Assembly: GCA_905221605.1 (NCBI GenBank)
Contig: CAJNDS010000402.1
Coordinates: 124,001 to 188,000, forward strand
Reading direction: 5' to 3'
Source: Symbiodinium natans
Lineage: Eukaryota; Sar; Dinophyceae; Suessiales; Symbiodiniaceae
Length of the DNA: 64,000 bases
Part shown: positions 1 to 10,179 of the stretch, one piece after another
Numbering within the stretch: the first letter of the stretch is position 1
Layout: each line of letters starts with the position of its first letter
Program-made: the position numbers and the translations under genes
Notes under the pieces: generated by a model
Database searches by the model: none
What the model saw: the letters and a program-made list of their open reading frames with translations, nothing else
Told to the model about the DNA's origin: nothing

Positions 1-1190
1 CGCTGAGACACAGACCTCAGGCCAGAAAGGTCAGCGCTGGTCTCCACCAAGGTACAGCGATGAATCGAAACCAAATAGAAAATTCTGGCGGTAGTTGAAC
101 ATCAGCCTGTGTAGGTTGCAGGCATGTCCGGGGTCCGGCTTCTCCCGTGCAAGCGGAGGCTGTTGAAAAGTAAGAGGTTAGGCTATGCGGCTATACTAGG
201 TTGCTCGGGCTCGGGTTGTATGCTTGTAGGGTAATGCAGTTGTACGGTAAATCTGTTTTACGGTCAGGGCTGGGGCTGGGCTCTGTGCAGGTGTGGGCTG
301 GTGGGCTGGTACGTGGGCTGTTTTGCCCGGCTTGAAAGTTGTATCTGCATTGTCCGAAACCTACCACCGACTCCAATCTCTATGACTCTATGCCATGATG
401 CTGGACATCCCCTATCATCCCTAATCTACGTGAGAAGACCAGGTCGAGCCAGCCAGAGCACAGCAGTTTCACCGCACGCAAAGCACCCATGAAGCACAGG
501 TGCACTCTCTCAAGAAGACCTGCAGAGCCCAGAAGAGGTTTCGGGGGTTTTTTGCCAATCACACAGAGGCGCGCAGCCGAGCGGACTCTGCACAGGTCTC
601 AGCTCCTTAAATAGGATGTCCTGCGCTTCCCTGGCTCAGCTCGACTCGGTCTGTTGACCGGAATACACACGGCACTTCTAAAGACTACTCGCTGACCTTC
701 CCTTGACTTCGGACGGTGAAACAGAAGCCTTCCTAACAGAAGAAGCCAGCAACATGGCACAGCAGAGGCTATGGAGAGACACACAAAAGAGGCGCCCATG
801 CCCAAAGGAAGGAGAGCTACTCGTCCATACCCCACATACCGTCTTCCCCTCCATACAGCATCTTCGTGGTCTCATCTGCAAGCTTCCTCGGTCGAACATG
901 AGTCCGAGCTCACGCACCATCTTCGAAGCTCTGTTTCTTAAGGTGAGGACCGAAGCGCTTGGTCTCGAAGGGTGTGATCACTGAGGCAGACCATCATCTG
1001 ACAAATGCAAAACAAGGCATCGGGGCTTTTTTGGACTACAAGTAAATAGGTCATCCTGATCATTCCCCGCAGAGGACGACATCCTTCAGTCTCCCCAAAG
1101 AAGCTCTGGGGGCACCTCGGCCAAGCCTTCCTCCGAGGGGTCGAAGCCCCACTTGGAGAGCAGGGGCTCCTGCACCTCGTTTGCAGCTCC
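1..1190. other. Unassigned DNA, no confident gene
   Basis: Several short open frames overlap on both strands, but none shows a recognisable domain or a convincing exon structure. A minus-strand frame at 599-835 begins with a hydrophobic stretch that could pass for a signal or membrane segment. It ends without any further domain and is probably chance. I see no repeat element in this stretch. Confidence 0.4.
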
Positions 1191-1192
1191 AA

Positions 1193-1341
1193 GTTAAGGG
1201 TTTAGGGTTTAGGGTTTAGGGTTCCGGGTTCCGGGTTCAGGGTTCAGGGTTCAGGGTTCAGGGTTCACGTTCAGGGTTTAGGGTTTAGGGCTTAGGGCTT
1301 AGGGTTTAGGGTTTAGGGTTTAGGGTTTAGGGTTTAGGGCT
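1193..1341 (+). repeat. Interstitial telomere-type TTTAGGG array
   Basis: About 150 bp consists of tandem TTTAGGG heptamers in the + orientation. The middle has degenerate TTCAGGG, TTCCGGG and CTTAGGG variants, and the outer parts are cleaner. TTTAGGG is the plant-type telomere repeat and is also reported for dinoflagellates. The array lies inside the window between unrelated sequences, so it is an interstitial tract and not a visible chromosome end. Confidence 0.9.
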
Positions 1342-2244
1342 CCAAGCAGCTGAGAAGTGCAGAAAGAGAATCTGGCACGGTCCCCCCCTTTTTTCCCGTG
1401 GGCAGAGGTGGCCGACGGCCCCTTCGAAACATCTCGCGGAGGCTCGGCACATCTTTGGGGAAAATTCGAGCTCAAAGATTTGACAGGAAACCTCCTCCAC
1501 ATCAGCATGAACAGGAGCAGATAGACAGGACAGCACTAAGCAGAAGCACCAGTGAGAGGTCTCCACAAGCAGCAGAGGTAAGTCTACGGTCCAGAGTCTA
1601 AGACCTGGAACTATGAAGACAGCTTTGAACCAACCACGACAAATACGTAGCCTGATATGAGTCGTATAGATTGCATGGCCAAGATTTCAATGGATGTGCA
1701 CAACTCAGTTGTTCGAAGCCGCGAAGACAAGTCGCAGCTCGGCTAAGGCCCATCAGAAGGCTCGGCTTCAAGTGCCAGCTCAGCCTTCAAAAAAACGCTG
1801 AGCACCTTGGGGCCAAAACCCGCACAAAAAAATGATAGGTACGTCTCCGGAACTGAGCTTCTGAGCATGCCTGAAATCCCAAGAGCTGTTTGGCAAGGAC
1901 CGAGGCATCAGCTGGCTATGCGAGGCCAGGCTCTGACCTGCAAGGAAACACAATTTTAAAGCTCGCAGGTGCTCTGAAACGTCATGCAGAAAGCATTTGG
2001 GTTTCAGAGAGCAGTCAGCGGAGCACCTACGGCTTGGGCAGCTTGCCGCTGTCGAGCTCCTTCTGCATCCTGGCATTTTCGGGAGCTCGAAACGGGAAGG
2101 CTGCTCAGACGGGTTCGGCTTTGGAGAAGACTGTGGAGGTTGTGGAGGTGCGAGGAGGCAACCCTTAACCTTATGGCGGCAGCACTGCTCTTTGGTGAGG
2201 AGACCAGGCAGCCTGTAGCGACATGCGGTGTGATTCAAGTATAT
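1342..2244. other. Unassigned DNA with weak exon-like frames
   Basis: A minus-strand frame at 1327-1566 begins with a hydrophobic leader followed by a cysteine-bearing segment, and it runs into the telomere-type array. A second minus frame at 1780-2238 is serine- and proline-rich. Neither has a known domain. Both may be exon fragments or chance. Confidence 0.3.
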
Positions 2245-2514
2245 TCAAGTATCCTGCATCCGCCATGTCAAGCCATCAGTAGTGCAGCGCCAGGCACTGA
2301 AGACCCTTCTTGTCCGCCATGAGAGGCTTGCCATAGTCAGCCTGAGGCATCTCACGGGCATGCCAGACTTGCAAACCGAGCTGCAACGTGCGCTGCGTTC
2401 CTCGATCCAGGTCTTGCCACGCTCCTCGTTAAGCGGGTCGTAGCCTCGGGTCACTTGGGCTGCTTCCTCAAGCGTATTAAGCGTGTTGCAGGCGGGACAT
2501 CGACTCTGAGACAC
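2245..2514 (-). CDS. Possible exon of an unknown host gene
   Basis: This open frame of about 89 codons has balanced composition: an N-terminal CxxC pair, then a mixed-charge helical segment with many Glu and Arg. I do not recognise the family. It lies on the same strand as, and only 125 bp from, the copia insertion, and another exon-like frame lies just beyond the far end of the element at 10371-10545. The element may therefore have inserted within one host gene. No splice sites are proven. Confidence 0.3.
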   Translation of the reverse strand: MSQSRCPACNTLNTLEEAAQVTRGYDPLNEERGKTWIEERSARCSSVCKSGMPVRCLRLTMASLSWRTRRVFSAWRCTTDGLTWRMQDT

Positions 2515-2642
2515 GGGCCAGACCAGGCTGCCAAGCCACGAAAGAGCCCCGTCTGGCCTGCGCTCAGCCGGTCGCTTGATATAGAAACCTCATGAAACCT
2601 CCCCACACCAGACTCCCGGACACAACCGCTCGTTCTTTGCTG

Positions 2643-2790
2643 TGACAGCGCCCACTTCGAATCTATGGCTCGGACTCAATTTTACGCACACTGCAAAGTC
2701 AGTAGCTTAAGGATCAAGAGGGCCCTCTGTGGGCCGAAAAGAAAGACCGCGGGTGATATGGCCAGGGAGGAAGCCTCCACTGATTTCACA
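2643..2790 (-). repeat. 3' LTR of the copia element
   Basis: This is the 148-bp long terminal repeat at the downstream end in the element's orientation. Read on the minus strand it starts TGTGAAATCAG and ends GCGCTGTCA. I found no difference from the other LTR. A purine-rich run ending GGGAGC lies directly upstream of it and would act as the plus-strand primer. Confidence 0.93.
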
Positions 2791-2814
2791 GCTCCCAAAA
2801 CTTTTTCTGGCCAT

Positions 2815-4885
2815 TCACCGATGTTTCACGGTCCCGGCATCTCGGCGCTCAGCCCGCTCTTCAAGCCTTTCGGTTTCGGCAACTAACTGGTATGTCCCTT
2901 TTTCTAAGCGCTTCTTTAGGGCCTCAGCGTTGCCTTGAATCTTTGTGAGGGCATCTACAATCATGGCTTGATGCTCAACCCAGCGAACTTCGGCGCCTAC
3001 GCCATCCATTCTCTCACGAGCTATCGCCAAGTCCAGCGCGGTGTACTTGTCTTGGGCCAGCGAACCCTCCTTTCGGAGGTTGTCGTAGAGCGACTTCGCA
3101 TCCACAACTGTCAGCGAATCTTTGAGCGTGTGATCTGCCTTGGCACTCTGCAGCACCAAATCGGCCTGGGCTCTGGCGTTCTCTTTGAAAACTTCGAGGC
3201 TGAACTTCTCCTGGATCAAGTCATTCCAGATTGCTTTCGCCCACAGAAGATCTCCTAGACCTTTGTTGAGCGATTGAGTCTCGGCGGCCAAGGTTGAGTT
3301 CACTTTTCTTCTCAGCTTTCCGCTCTTCCACCAGACCAGCGAGCAGGTAGCTTCGTGCCCCTGCAACATGTCCTTGTGGAATGCTATGACTCCCAAGGCC
3401 CCCTGGGTGGAGCCGTCGCTGTAGTTGGTGAAGCTTGCATCCGTGACCACGCCCCATCTCAGGTCCTCGCACTCTATTGGGAAGTAGCGCAAGGTGAGGT
3501 CTGGCCAAGCGCGCACCTTATTGATGCACTGGTTCAGCTCGAGAATGTCCTTGATCTTGAGCGTGCTCAACTTGGATGCCATTATGCTGGCTCCAGCGGC
3601 GGCATCTGGACGACATTCCTTGGCGGCCCACGCTAAAGATCCTACGGCACCTCTGAACTTGTTCTTCTCTTCCTCTGTCGCGTCCGCCTCGGGGTGAGCT
3701 CTGCGTCCCTTTTCCAGACTCACTGGCGCCATTCTTTCGGACACGAACTTGCCCATGTCTATGCAGACGGTGTAGTCGCTCAGTTGTCTGATGCGTCGCC
3801 CGTTGAATGTCGTGCCATCCAAGAGCTGCATCAACTGCTTGAATTTTCCGAATTTAAAGCGCTCGCGCAGTTTTGCCAGCTGAACTTCATGATCTCGGTT
3901 GCCAAAGCACAGCAAGTCGTCGATCTCTATCACTATGATCCCTTCAACGGTGCCCTCTAAGTATTTAACGAAGATGGTTGGGTCTAGCCTGCTTTGCTTG
4001 TAGTTCAAGTCCTTCACGATGTAGCTCTTCAGCGTCTGGCGCCAATGTATGGGACCATCCATGAGCCCGTAAACGCCGGCCACCACTTCGATGATCTGTT
4101 CTGGGTCCATGTTCGGTAGACCCCCTTTTGGCTGCCTCACGTAGAGCTTGCCGCCTGGTCTCAAGAGAGGGTCCGACTGGGTGAAGGCTGCTTTCAGGTC
4201 CCCGCAGGACCCCTTCAGCTTCATACTTGCGGCCAGCTGCAAAACCACTTGCAAGTTCTGTGTCGTGACCGTCGGGCTGTATCTTTCCAAGTCCAGAGCA
4301 TCGGGATCCATGTCACCTCGCACGCAAAAGCGAGACTTCTTTGACGGTGTCTCGCCAATCTGTTCCCCGGGCTTCAGCCTTCGGACCATTCTTGACCCGA
4401 TCACCCGGTTCAGCTTGCCCTGCGACTCCAGCTCCTTGAGGACTCTTCTCGACTCCTCCACCGACAGCACCTTCATCGCGCCGGAACTTTCTATTTTGCT
4501 CCACTCTTCAGCGTCTTGTAGTCGCCAGGCTGGCCACTCCTCTTCGGGAATGTCGGCCTCGCTTACCTCATCCGTCGCCACCTTTTTCATGACGAAGGTC
4601 TCGGCATTGAGGACCATGAACGTATACGCTTCGGTCGTCTCCACGTCAAAGTTGGGGACCTCTTTCGACGTTACATGCTTCAGGTTCCTTAAGGCCTTCT
4701 TGGTGACATAGAAGTCGGTGAAGCCTTTCCATTTGGCCTTCAGATCTCGCTGGGGTTTCAAACTCTTCCAATCGTCCTCCACTTCTTGCACGCTTCCATC
4801 TTTCATCTTCGCCATCGTCTTCCTCTCTCCTGTGAGATCTTCCAGCTTGACTGGCAGCCTCGTCGTTTCCCAGGGTGTGCACGAT
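2815..4885 (-). CDS. pol: Reverse transcriptase and RNase H of the copia element
   Basis: The ORF of 666 codons opens at 4815, but coding sense extends a little upstream to about 4.88 kb. RT of the RVT_2 (copia) type occupies about residues 120-380, with the first catalytic Asp in GDLKAAF (206) and the double Asp in IEIDDLL (299-300). The usual copia motif is YVDD, so Tyr-Val is replaced by Glu-Ile here. RNase H follows with D459 (TDAS), E512 (AAETQS), D572 (VDAKSL) and D621 near WVEHQ, a complete catalytic set. The ORF ends about 25 bp before the 3' LTR. Together these copy element RNA into cDNA inside particles. Confidence 0.95.
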
Positions 4886-6262
4886 GCGCCAGCGAACGTG
4901 ATGCCTTCTCAGGACGCCCAGGGCCGGCTTTAGCTCCCAGGTGTCACGCTGCACTTCGCTTTGTCGCCGAGGTGGAACTGGCGTCGGTCCTTCTTCGAAC
5001 TCATCCTGGCCAAAGAACGAGTATGGGTTGCCCGGCTCCTGCTGCCTTCTCAGGGAAGATCGCACCGGCTCATACCCGGCGCTGCTCTCCGCCTCTGCTA
5101 GCCTGCTTGGCGCTCCTGGGGGAACACCGTCCAATCTCTGGCTCTGCACCGCGGAGTCCACAGCTGCGCGTAGTCGTTCTTCTCGACCGGGAGCTTCAGG
5201 AACGGGGAGTTCGGGAACCTCTATCTCTGCCTCGGGCTCCGGCGCTGATGCTTGCCTTGCTGGCTCTGCTGGGACTTCTGGCACTGGAGTTTCTGGCAGT
5301 TGCGCTGGATCGGGAAGTTCTTCTGGCGGAATAGGTATAGGCACCACGGGCGTCTCCGGCTCGTCAATCCTCACTCGGGGTAGCCCTCGATGTAGGCCTT
5401 CTGCGCTCACTTCATCTTCGCCAGCTTCGCGAACTATGGCTCCTCGGGAAACTCCTGGTGGAAGTGGGTCGCCCGTGTGGTCCTCGATTAAACGACTGCT
5501 CGACTTCTTGAAGCGCTCCTTTAGGTCTTGGAACACTTCATGCACAGCTTCCACTCCGCGAACCTCCTCCGACGTGGCCTCCCGCACGTGCTCGTTGCAG
5601 ACCTTCCAAAGTCTGCCCAACACATTGACGTAGCAGTTCGCTCCCTCAGGCATCAAAACGACGCCTGGCCCGACCCAGTTAGGCTTAAGCACACCTTTAT
5701 CCTTCCACGACCGCCAAATGTAGACGATCTCTCCCGGCTGAAAGGTTCGGTGCACGCGATTCCTGGCTCGGAGAGCGTGCTTAGCCGCTTCGGACAGGTT
5801 GGTCTCCACGAACGCCTTCTGGGCAGCCCTGCGCGCTGCCAACACTCTTTCCACCTCCTCACCGTGGTTCACCAGCGCGGGGTCAATGGCATCGTCCGAC
5901 ATGAGCTCCCCATTGGTCCGCGCTGTCTGCCCCAGCATCCTTTGAGCTGGAGAAAAGCCGGAGCGATTGAAGAGGCGATTTTTGGCTGCTTCCACCTCAC
6001 GTGTCAGCAACCTGAGGTCATCCTCTGAGCACGGAGGATTCTGCCACTTCGCCTTTTCCATCATCTGCTTGAAGAGGCCGCCATGCCTTTCACAGCGCCC
6101 GTTCTGGTGCGGCGCCCTGGCCCCAATAACGTGCAGAAGCACGCCTAGTTCCGCGCATCGGTCTCGAAATTCGCCCAAGAACTCTCGCCCTTGGTCCAGA
6201 AGGAGGATCTGTGGCATTCCTAAGAAGCGCCCCCCACGTTCTGGTAAAGGCCGCCCACACAC
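4646..6262 (-). CDS. pol: Integrase catalytic C-half and acidic/proline linker
   Basis: The frame resumes integrase directly after the G-run shift. LLLDQGREF gives the second catalytic Asp (residue 23). The Glu in GRCERHGG (residue 58) is exactly 35 residues later, the D-D(35)E signature of retroviral-type integrases. A C-terminal chromatin/SH3-like region (about 175-215, IVYIWRSWKD and GPGVVL) follows. Then comes a long Pro/Glu-rich linker to about residue 450. Near 4.87-4.89 kb the frame changes again: beyond that point sense continues in the reverse-transcriptase frame, and the remainder of this ORF is a shadow. The initiator Met in this ORF is not a real start. Confidence 0.9.
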   Translation of the reverse strand: MCGRPLPERGGRFLGMPQILLLDQGREFLGEFRDRCAELGVLLHVIGARAPHQNGRCERHGGLFKQMMEKAKWQNPPCSEDDLRLLTREVEAAKNRLFNRSGFSPAQRMLGQTARTNGELMSDDAIDPALVNHGEEVERVLAARRAAQKAFVETNLSEAAKHALRARNRVHRTFQPGEIVYIWRSWKDKGVLKPNWVGPGVVLMPEGANCYVNVLGRLWKVCNEHVREATSEEVRGVEAVHEVFQDLKERFKKSSSRLIEDHTGDPLPPGVSRGAIVREAGEDEVSAEGLHRGLPRVRIDEPETPVVPIPIPPEELPDPAQLPETPVPEVPAEPARQASAPEPEAEIEVPELPVPEAPGREERLRAAVDSAVQSQRLDGVPPGAPSRLAEAESSAGYEPVRSSLRRQQEPGNPYSFFGQDEFEEGPTPVPPRRQSEVQRDTWELKPALGVLRRHHVRWRIVHTLGNDEAASQAGRSHRREEDDGEDERWKRARSGGRLEEFETPARSEGQMERLHRLLCHQEGLKEPEACNVERGPQL

Positions 6263-9065
6263 TCACGGGCTCTTTGCTTCGTAGCTTTTCCACCATCTGG
6301 AAGGAGGTGCCCAGGCAAATCATGTTCAAGTACCAGTTCTGTCCGGAAGCATCCCAATTCGGCATCTGCAAGAGGTCGATCGCGACCACGGTGTTGGGCG
6401 CGTACGACCTGGGCACCATCGCCGGCCTATGCGCCTTCGGAGTTCTACTGGCAGCGCAGGTAGGACATCTGAAGCTGTCCTTCGCCCAACGCCATATCCT
6501 GTCTGGTGTTCGGCTCACCTTCAGAGTTCGCACCAGATCCGCCAAGCTGGGGTGTCCCAAGTTTCGATGCAGCTTCATCACTGCCTCCTTTTCTTGTCTT
6601 GTAGGCTCACCCACCGGGACGACCGAGTCTTCAGGACGTTCGTCCACTGTGTCCATCGGGCGAAGGTCGAGCTCGTCGAAGATGTCCTGCTCTGCGACCT
6701 CTCCGGGGAAGCACTCGAGGTTATAGTCCATGATTGCCCCCTCCGCTCGGGGCGGCTTGCCCTTCGCCATGGCATACTTGACTGCGTCCTTGAAGTTTGT
6801 GATCTGGTACTTCTTGCGGTATAGCAGGTAGGACGCGGTGCCTTCTGAAGTGGCCTCCTTCAGGTTCTTCAAGCCTGATGACAGCGGCCCCAAGGCACTG
6901 ATTACAAAGCCACGGCCCTTCCTCCACTGATGTCTCGCGATGCGACAAGCCAGCGACGACTGCTCCGACGCCACCTTGTTCAGGTATATTACTTTGGGAC
7001 CTTGGCTCTCGATGTCCTTCCACACCGCATTCTGGTTGACGCCCTTTAGGTCTATGGTCATGGCGTCAACCCCGGCACTAGCCCCCACGAGGTAGTCCAG
7101 GATCTGATCAGACTTCGCCTTGTCGATCTTGGTCTCGTCGCTCTGGTGCTCCAAGTACAGCTCGGGCTCTTTGACCACCACATAGACCTCCTCGTCTTCC
7201 AGGCTGTGCAGGCCCTCCACGTCCTGCCGGTCCATTCGCTGCAGGACACCATTCTTGGAGACCACCACAAAGTCGTCCAGGAAGGGAAGAGGCCTGGCCA
7301 TCCAACGACGCACCATGTTAGGCGTAGCACTTTGCAACACTCGCGTTCCATCCCACGATCTGACGTTCTGGCCTACGTTCACATTCCTGCCAGTTGCTTC
7401 GCCACTTGGGTTCTTTGGGTCATCATGCGCGCGTAGAACTGGTTCACCATGTCCACCGCTTGCTTCATCGTGGCCACGGCTTGCTCCCAGTCGCTCTTGG
7501 TTTCTCGCAAGGGCAGCGTGTTCGCTCGATGTCGGGTCTCCTGCTCGTAGCGCTGAACTCTCTTGAACTCGGAGACCATTGCCTGCACCTGGTTCGCGGT
7601 AGTCGGGTCCATCTCGGACAGGTGAGCCTCCATTGCGGTCACGTTCTCCACCGCCCTCTCGAACTCCAGGTACTCGCCCTCGCGCAAGTCCAGCGTAGTC
7701 TGCAGCTCGTCGCTCCTGGCGCGCTCGTCCGCCAGCTGCTGCATCAGGTTTCCCATCTCCACCTGGTGCTTCTGGGCCATTCGCTTCTCTTGTTGTTTCA
7801 GAGCGTTCTCCGCCAGGTTGAGGGTCTTCTCCTTCGACTGGTTCACGGTCTCCACTGGTCGGCCGGTCAAAGCTCCGGCTGTTCTCGGGCTGAGTTTCCA
7901 TCGAGCCTTGCACAGGTTGCAGTGGAACCAGTTCATGTGTCCATTGCCTCCTCCTTTGAGCTGCTGAGCTGGGTGAGCACAGCGGCCAATCTCTTGAGTC
8001 GGCACGCCTTTCACCGAAGCCAACTGTTCGGGCCTCTCGCCTTCCAGGTAGTTCTTGTAGATCTGGCCCCTGCTGGTAGCCGAACTCGTAGTCAAGGTCG
8101 CTGGCGAAGTGGTATCCGTAGGGCTGGGCTGCTGCTGCGACTCTGGCCCGGGAAGAGAGAGCCACGGTGACACCACGGTTTGCCAGTATCCCCAGGCCAG
8201 CAGCGAGCAGAGTTTGTCCAACAAAACCCGCCAGTTTCGGACGGCGAGCCTTGGCCGGCTGACGGGATTCCGCACTAGCTGCCATGGATTCCGCTGCCGC
8301 CCCTGCTGCTGCTGCAGGGCTCGCGAAGCTAGCATAGGCCTCGGACTTGAGAGTCTTGGGCGATCTTGTAGTCTTTGGTCTCGAGCCAAAAACCTGCCCA
8401 GTGCGAAAGTCGGACTCCATACGACGCCCTGCACACGCGGAAGGCATCACCCAACCTTCAGGACCAAAGTCAAGCACATCCACAGCTGCGTGCCCTGAGG
8501 GAAGAGTCGTCATGTTGCACTCTCCATTCACTTTGCTGAAGGTGATCTTGTCTTTGCTTAGGTCAATGACTGAACCCAAGGCCCTCAAGAGACTAACCGG
8601 CAACAGCAATGGCACGTCTTCGGCTACGACTGTCAGCTCAAGCACTCCTGGAACTCCACCGAGGCCGATGGGAACTTCGCACACGCCGACTGTTTTTGCT
8701 GCGCCTCCAATGCCGCGTGCCTGGGTGGCCTTGTCCGTCCAGCAGCCTTTTAGGCCTAGGGGCCTCAAAAGGTCCAGCAAACGAAGAAGGGAGCGATGGC
8801 CCCGCTCGGTGCCTACACTCCTTGCTCCAATGCCCGACTTCTCCGCAAGCCCGGCATCGAGTCCTAAGCTTGAGCTGCTCCATGTGCACTCTTCGTGACG
8901 TAGGCGACCCCTTCCATGCCGAGCCGCCTTTGCCGAAGGACTTGCTGCTCTGCTTGCCGGTGTTCTTGCCGTCCTTGTTGAAGAGCTTCTTGCCCCCTTT
9001 CTTGCCAAGGTTCGGCTGGTAGTACTGCCGGCCCTTTTGCTGTTCTTTGAGCTGCTGCCGAACAT
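6090..9065 (-). pseudogene. pol: Pol N-terminal part: protease-like region and integrase N-half, frame-broken
   Basis: The 991-codon frame overlaps Gag. Its useful part begins near 8.8 kb with a retropepsin-like beta segment containing GIGGAA and VPLLLPVSLL motifs. The catalytic Asp triad (D-T/S-G or D-T-A) expected upstream is not visible. A membrane-like segment near 8.2 kb follows. The section from about 8.07 to 7.39 kb is out of frame (see separate entry). After that the frame is good again. It includes the GAG-pre-integrase zinc site (H-x4-H in KLHRNLGHPS, then CPTC) and the first catalytic Asp of integrase (VVAIDLLQMP). The frame is lost at a run of six C (six G on the coding strand) at 6230-6235, where one base shifts reading into the next frame. 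Confidence 0.85.
7390..8066 (-). pseudogene. Pol linker: zinc-type motif and coiled coil, in a shifted frame
   Basis: A different minus frame (part of the ORF 7379-8434) carries the sensible protein here. It has a small Cys/His cluster (GRCAH, then HCNLCKARW) followed by about 130 residues of Lys/Glu/Gln-rich sequence with heptad-like spacing, predicted coiled coil. The sequences before 8066 and after 7390 make sense in the same other frame, so two opposite shifts enclose this block: one near the GGGGCC at 8064-8068, the other near 7385-7395. Proteins of this type sit between protease and integrase in dinoflagellate-like copia elements. That comparison is from memory of the family, not from a search. 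Confidence 0.7.
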
Positions 9066-9867
9066 GTTGGTACGACGCCAAAGCTTCCATGATATCGCCT
9101 TCCTCGTACACCGCGTCCAGCTCGCCGTCTTCTAGGTACACGTAGTTCTCGTCTTCTTCGTCTTCCGCCTCCAGGTAGAACTCGGGCTCGCCATAGTGCT
9201 CGTGGTTCTCGTAGTACACCTCCTGGCCTTCGCCCTCTTCAGTCTCCGTCCAGAGCATCGCCTTGGACCCGGAGCTGCTCGAGTTGATGCGGTCAAGTCG
9301 CCTTAGGTTGGCGATCACCACATCCTTGGTGTAGTCGCCAGCCAACCACGTGACCACACGGGACTCCAGCTCTTTGTCCAAGTTCGCCTGCCGGAACAGC
9401 AAGTATCCGGCAGCCTTCGCCGGAAGGTCCACGCCCTCGGCTTTGAGCTCCGCCAAGGCATGCGACGCGCGCACCAGGTAATCCGGGATGGACTCCTTGG
9501 CACCTCTAGCCTGGCCATAGAACACGCCCTCCATGGCCCTCGGCAACGCTGTCTCCACATACGGCTTAAAGTTGTCGTTGAGCACTTTCATCACCGTCTT
9601 GTAGCCGTCCGCATGCTGGAGCTCGGCCAGCGTCAAAGACGACACCGCCTCCCTTGCTGGCCCTGTGAGAGCTTGAACCAGCTTGATCGCCCTCTTCTCC
9701 TTGGGAATATCCGTCGTGGCCTCCCACAGCTCAAGATCTCGAAGCCAGGTCTTGAAAGAGACCTCTGGAGTGGAACCGTTCCAAGAAGGTGGGGGATCTC
9801 TATCTCGGTAGACATATCCTCCAGGATCGCCTGAGGACTGTCCTTCCGAAGTAGATGGCATCTTCAC
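8638..9867 (-). CDS. gag: Gag polyprotein of the copia element
   Basis: This 409-codon frame starts at the first ATG after a 164-bp leader downstream of the 5' LTR. Residues about 35-200 form the helical capsid-like Gag region typical of copia elements. Residues about 210-260 are very acidic and tyrosine-rich, followed by a basic Lys/Gly stretch. A CCHC zinc knuckle lies at about 338-351 (C-x2-C-x4-H-x4-C), which binds RNA. After the knuckle the last ~55 residues are basic and not Gag-like, which suggests the true frame leaves this ORF just after the zinc knuckle and continues in the overlapping pol frame. Gag packages the element RNA into virus-like particles. Confidence 0.9.
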   Translation of the reverse strand: MKMPSTSEGQSSGDPGGYVYRDRDPPPSWNGSTPEVSFKTWLRDLELWEATTDIPKEKRAIKLVQALTGPAREAVSSLTLAELQHADGYKTVMKVLNDNFKPYVETALPRAMEGVFYGQARGAKESIPDYLVRASHALAELKAEGVDLPAKAAGYLLFRQANLDKELESRVVTWLAGDYTKDVVIANLRRLDRINSSSSGSKAMLWTETEEGEGQEVYYENHEHYGEPEFYLEAEDEEDENYVYLEDGELDAVYEEGDIMEALASYQHVRQQLKEQQKGRQYYQPNLGKKGGKKLFNKDGKNTGKQSSKSFGKGGSAWKGSPTSRRVHMEQLKLRTRCRACGEVGHWSKECRHRAGPSLPSSFAGPFEAPRPKRLLDGQGHPGTRHWRRSKNSRRVRSSHRPRWSSRSA

Positions 9868-10017
9868 TCACTCGCTCTTGTAGATGTCGACGTGGCTGGG
9901 CTCGATCAGATACGTCACCACCTTCCCGCGGCTGATCGGTTAGAAGGCGAGGAGGGAAACAGCAGGCCCCTGGGACCGCCGGCTGCGACGCCACACACGC
10001 CGCCAAGAGCCACGCAG

Positions 10018-10029
10018 GCTCCGCTACCA
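10018..10029 (-). promoter_or_regulatory. Primer-binding site, initiator-Met tRNA type
   Basis: Two bases inside the 5' LTR the minus strand reads TGGTAGCGGAGC. It starts with the TGG that pairs with the CCA tail of a tRNA. It resembles the TGGTATCAGAGC or TGGTAGCAGAG sites matching initiator methionine tRNA in many copia elements. The matching host tRNA is not in the window, so the tRNA identity is inferred. Confidence 0.75.
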
Positions 10030-10031
10030 AC

Positions 10032-10179
10032 TGACAGCGCCCACTTCGAATCTATGGCTCGGACTCAATTTTACGCACACTGCAAAGTCAGTAGCTTAAG
10101 GATCAAGAGGGCCCTCTGTGGGCCGAAAAGAAAGACCGCGGGTGATATGGCCAGGGAGGAAGCCTCCACTGATTTCACA
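10032..10179 (-). repeat. 5' LTR of the copia element
   Basis: This is the 148-bp long terminal repeat at the upstream end in the element's orientation, identical by eye to the copy at 2643-2790. Transcription of the element should start inside it on the minus strand. At under 150 bp it is short for a copia LTR. I could not assign a TATA box. Confidence 0.93.

Noticed and set aside
7394-8170. A 258-codon plus-strand frame rich in Leu and His
   Set aside because: It is the antisense shadow of the copia coiled-coil segment, and no domain is present.
8070-8434. Upstream part of the minus ORF starting at 8434
   Set aside because: Before 8066 the sensible protein is in the other frame (membrane-like segment and DYEFGYQQG), so this portion and its ATG are a shadow.
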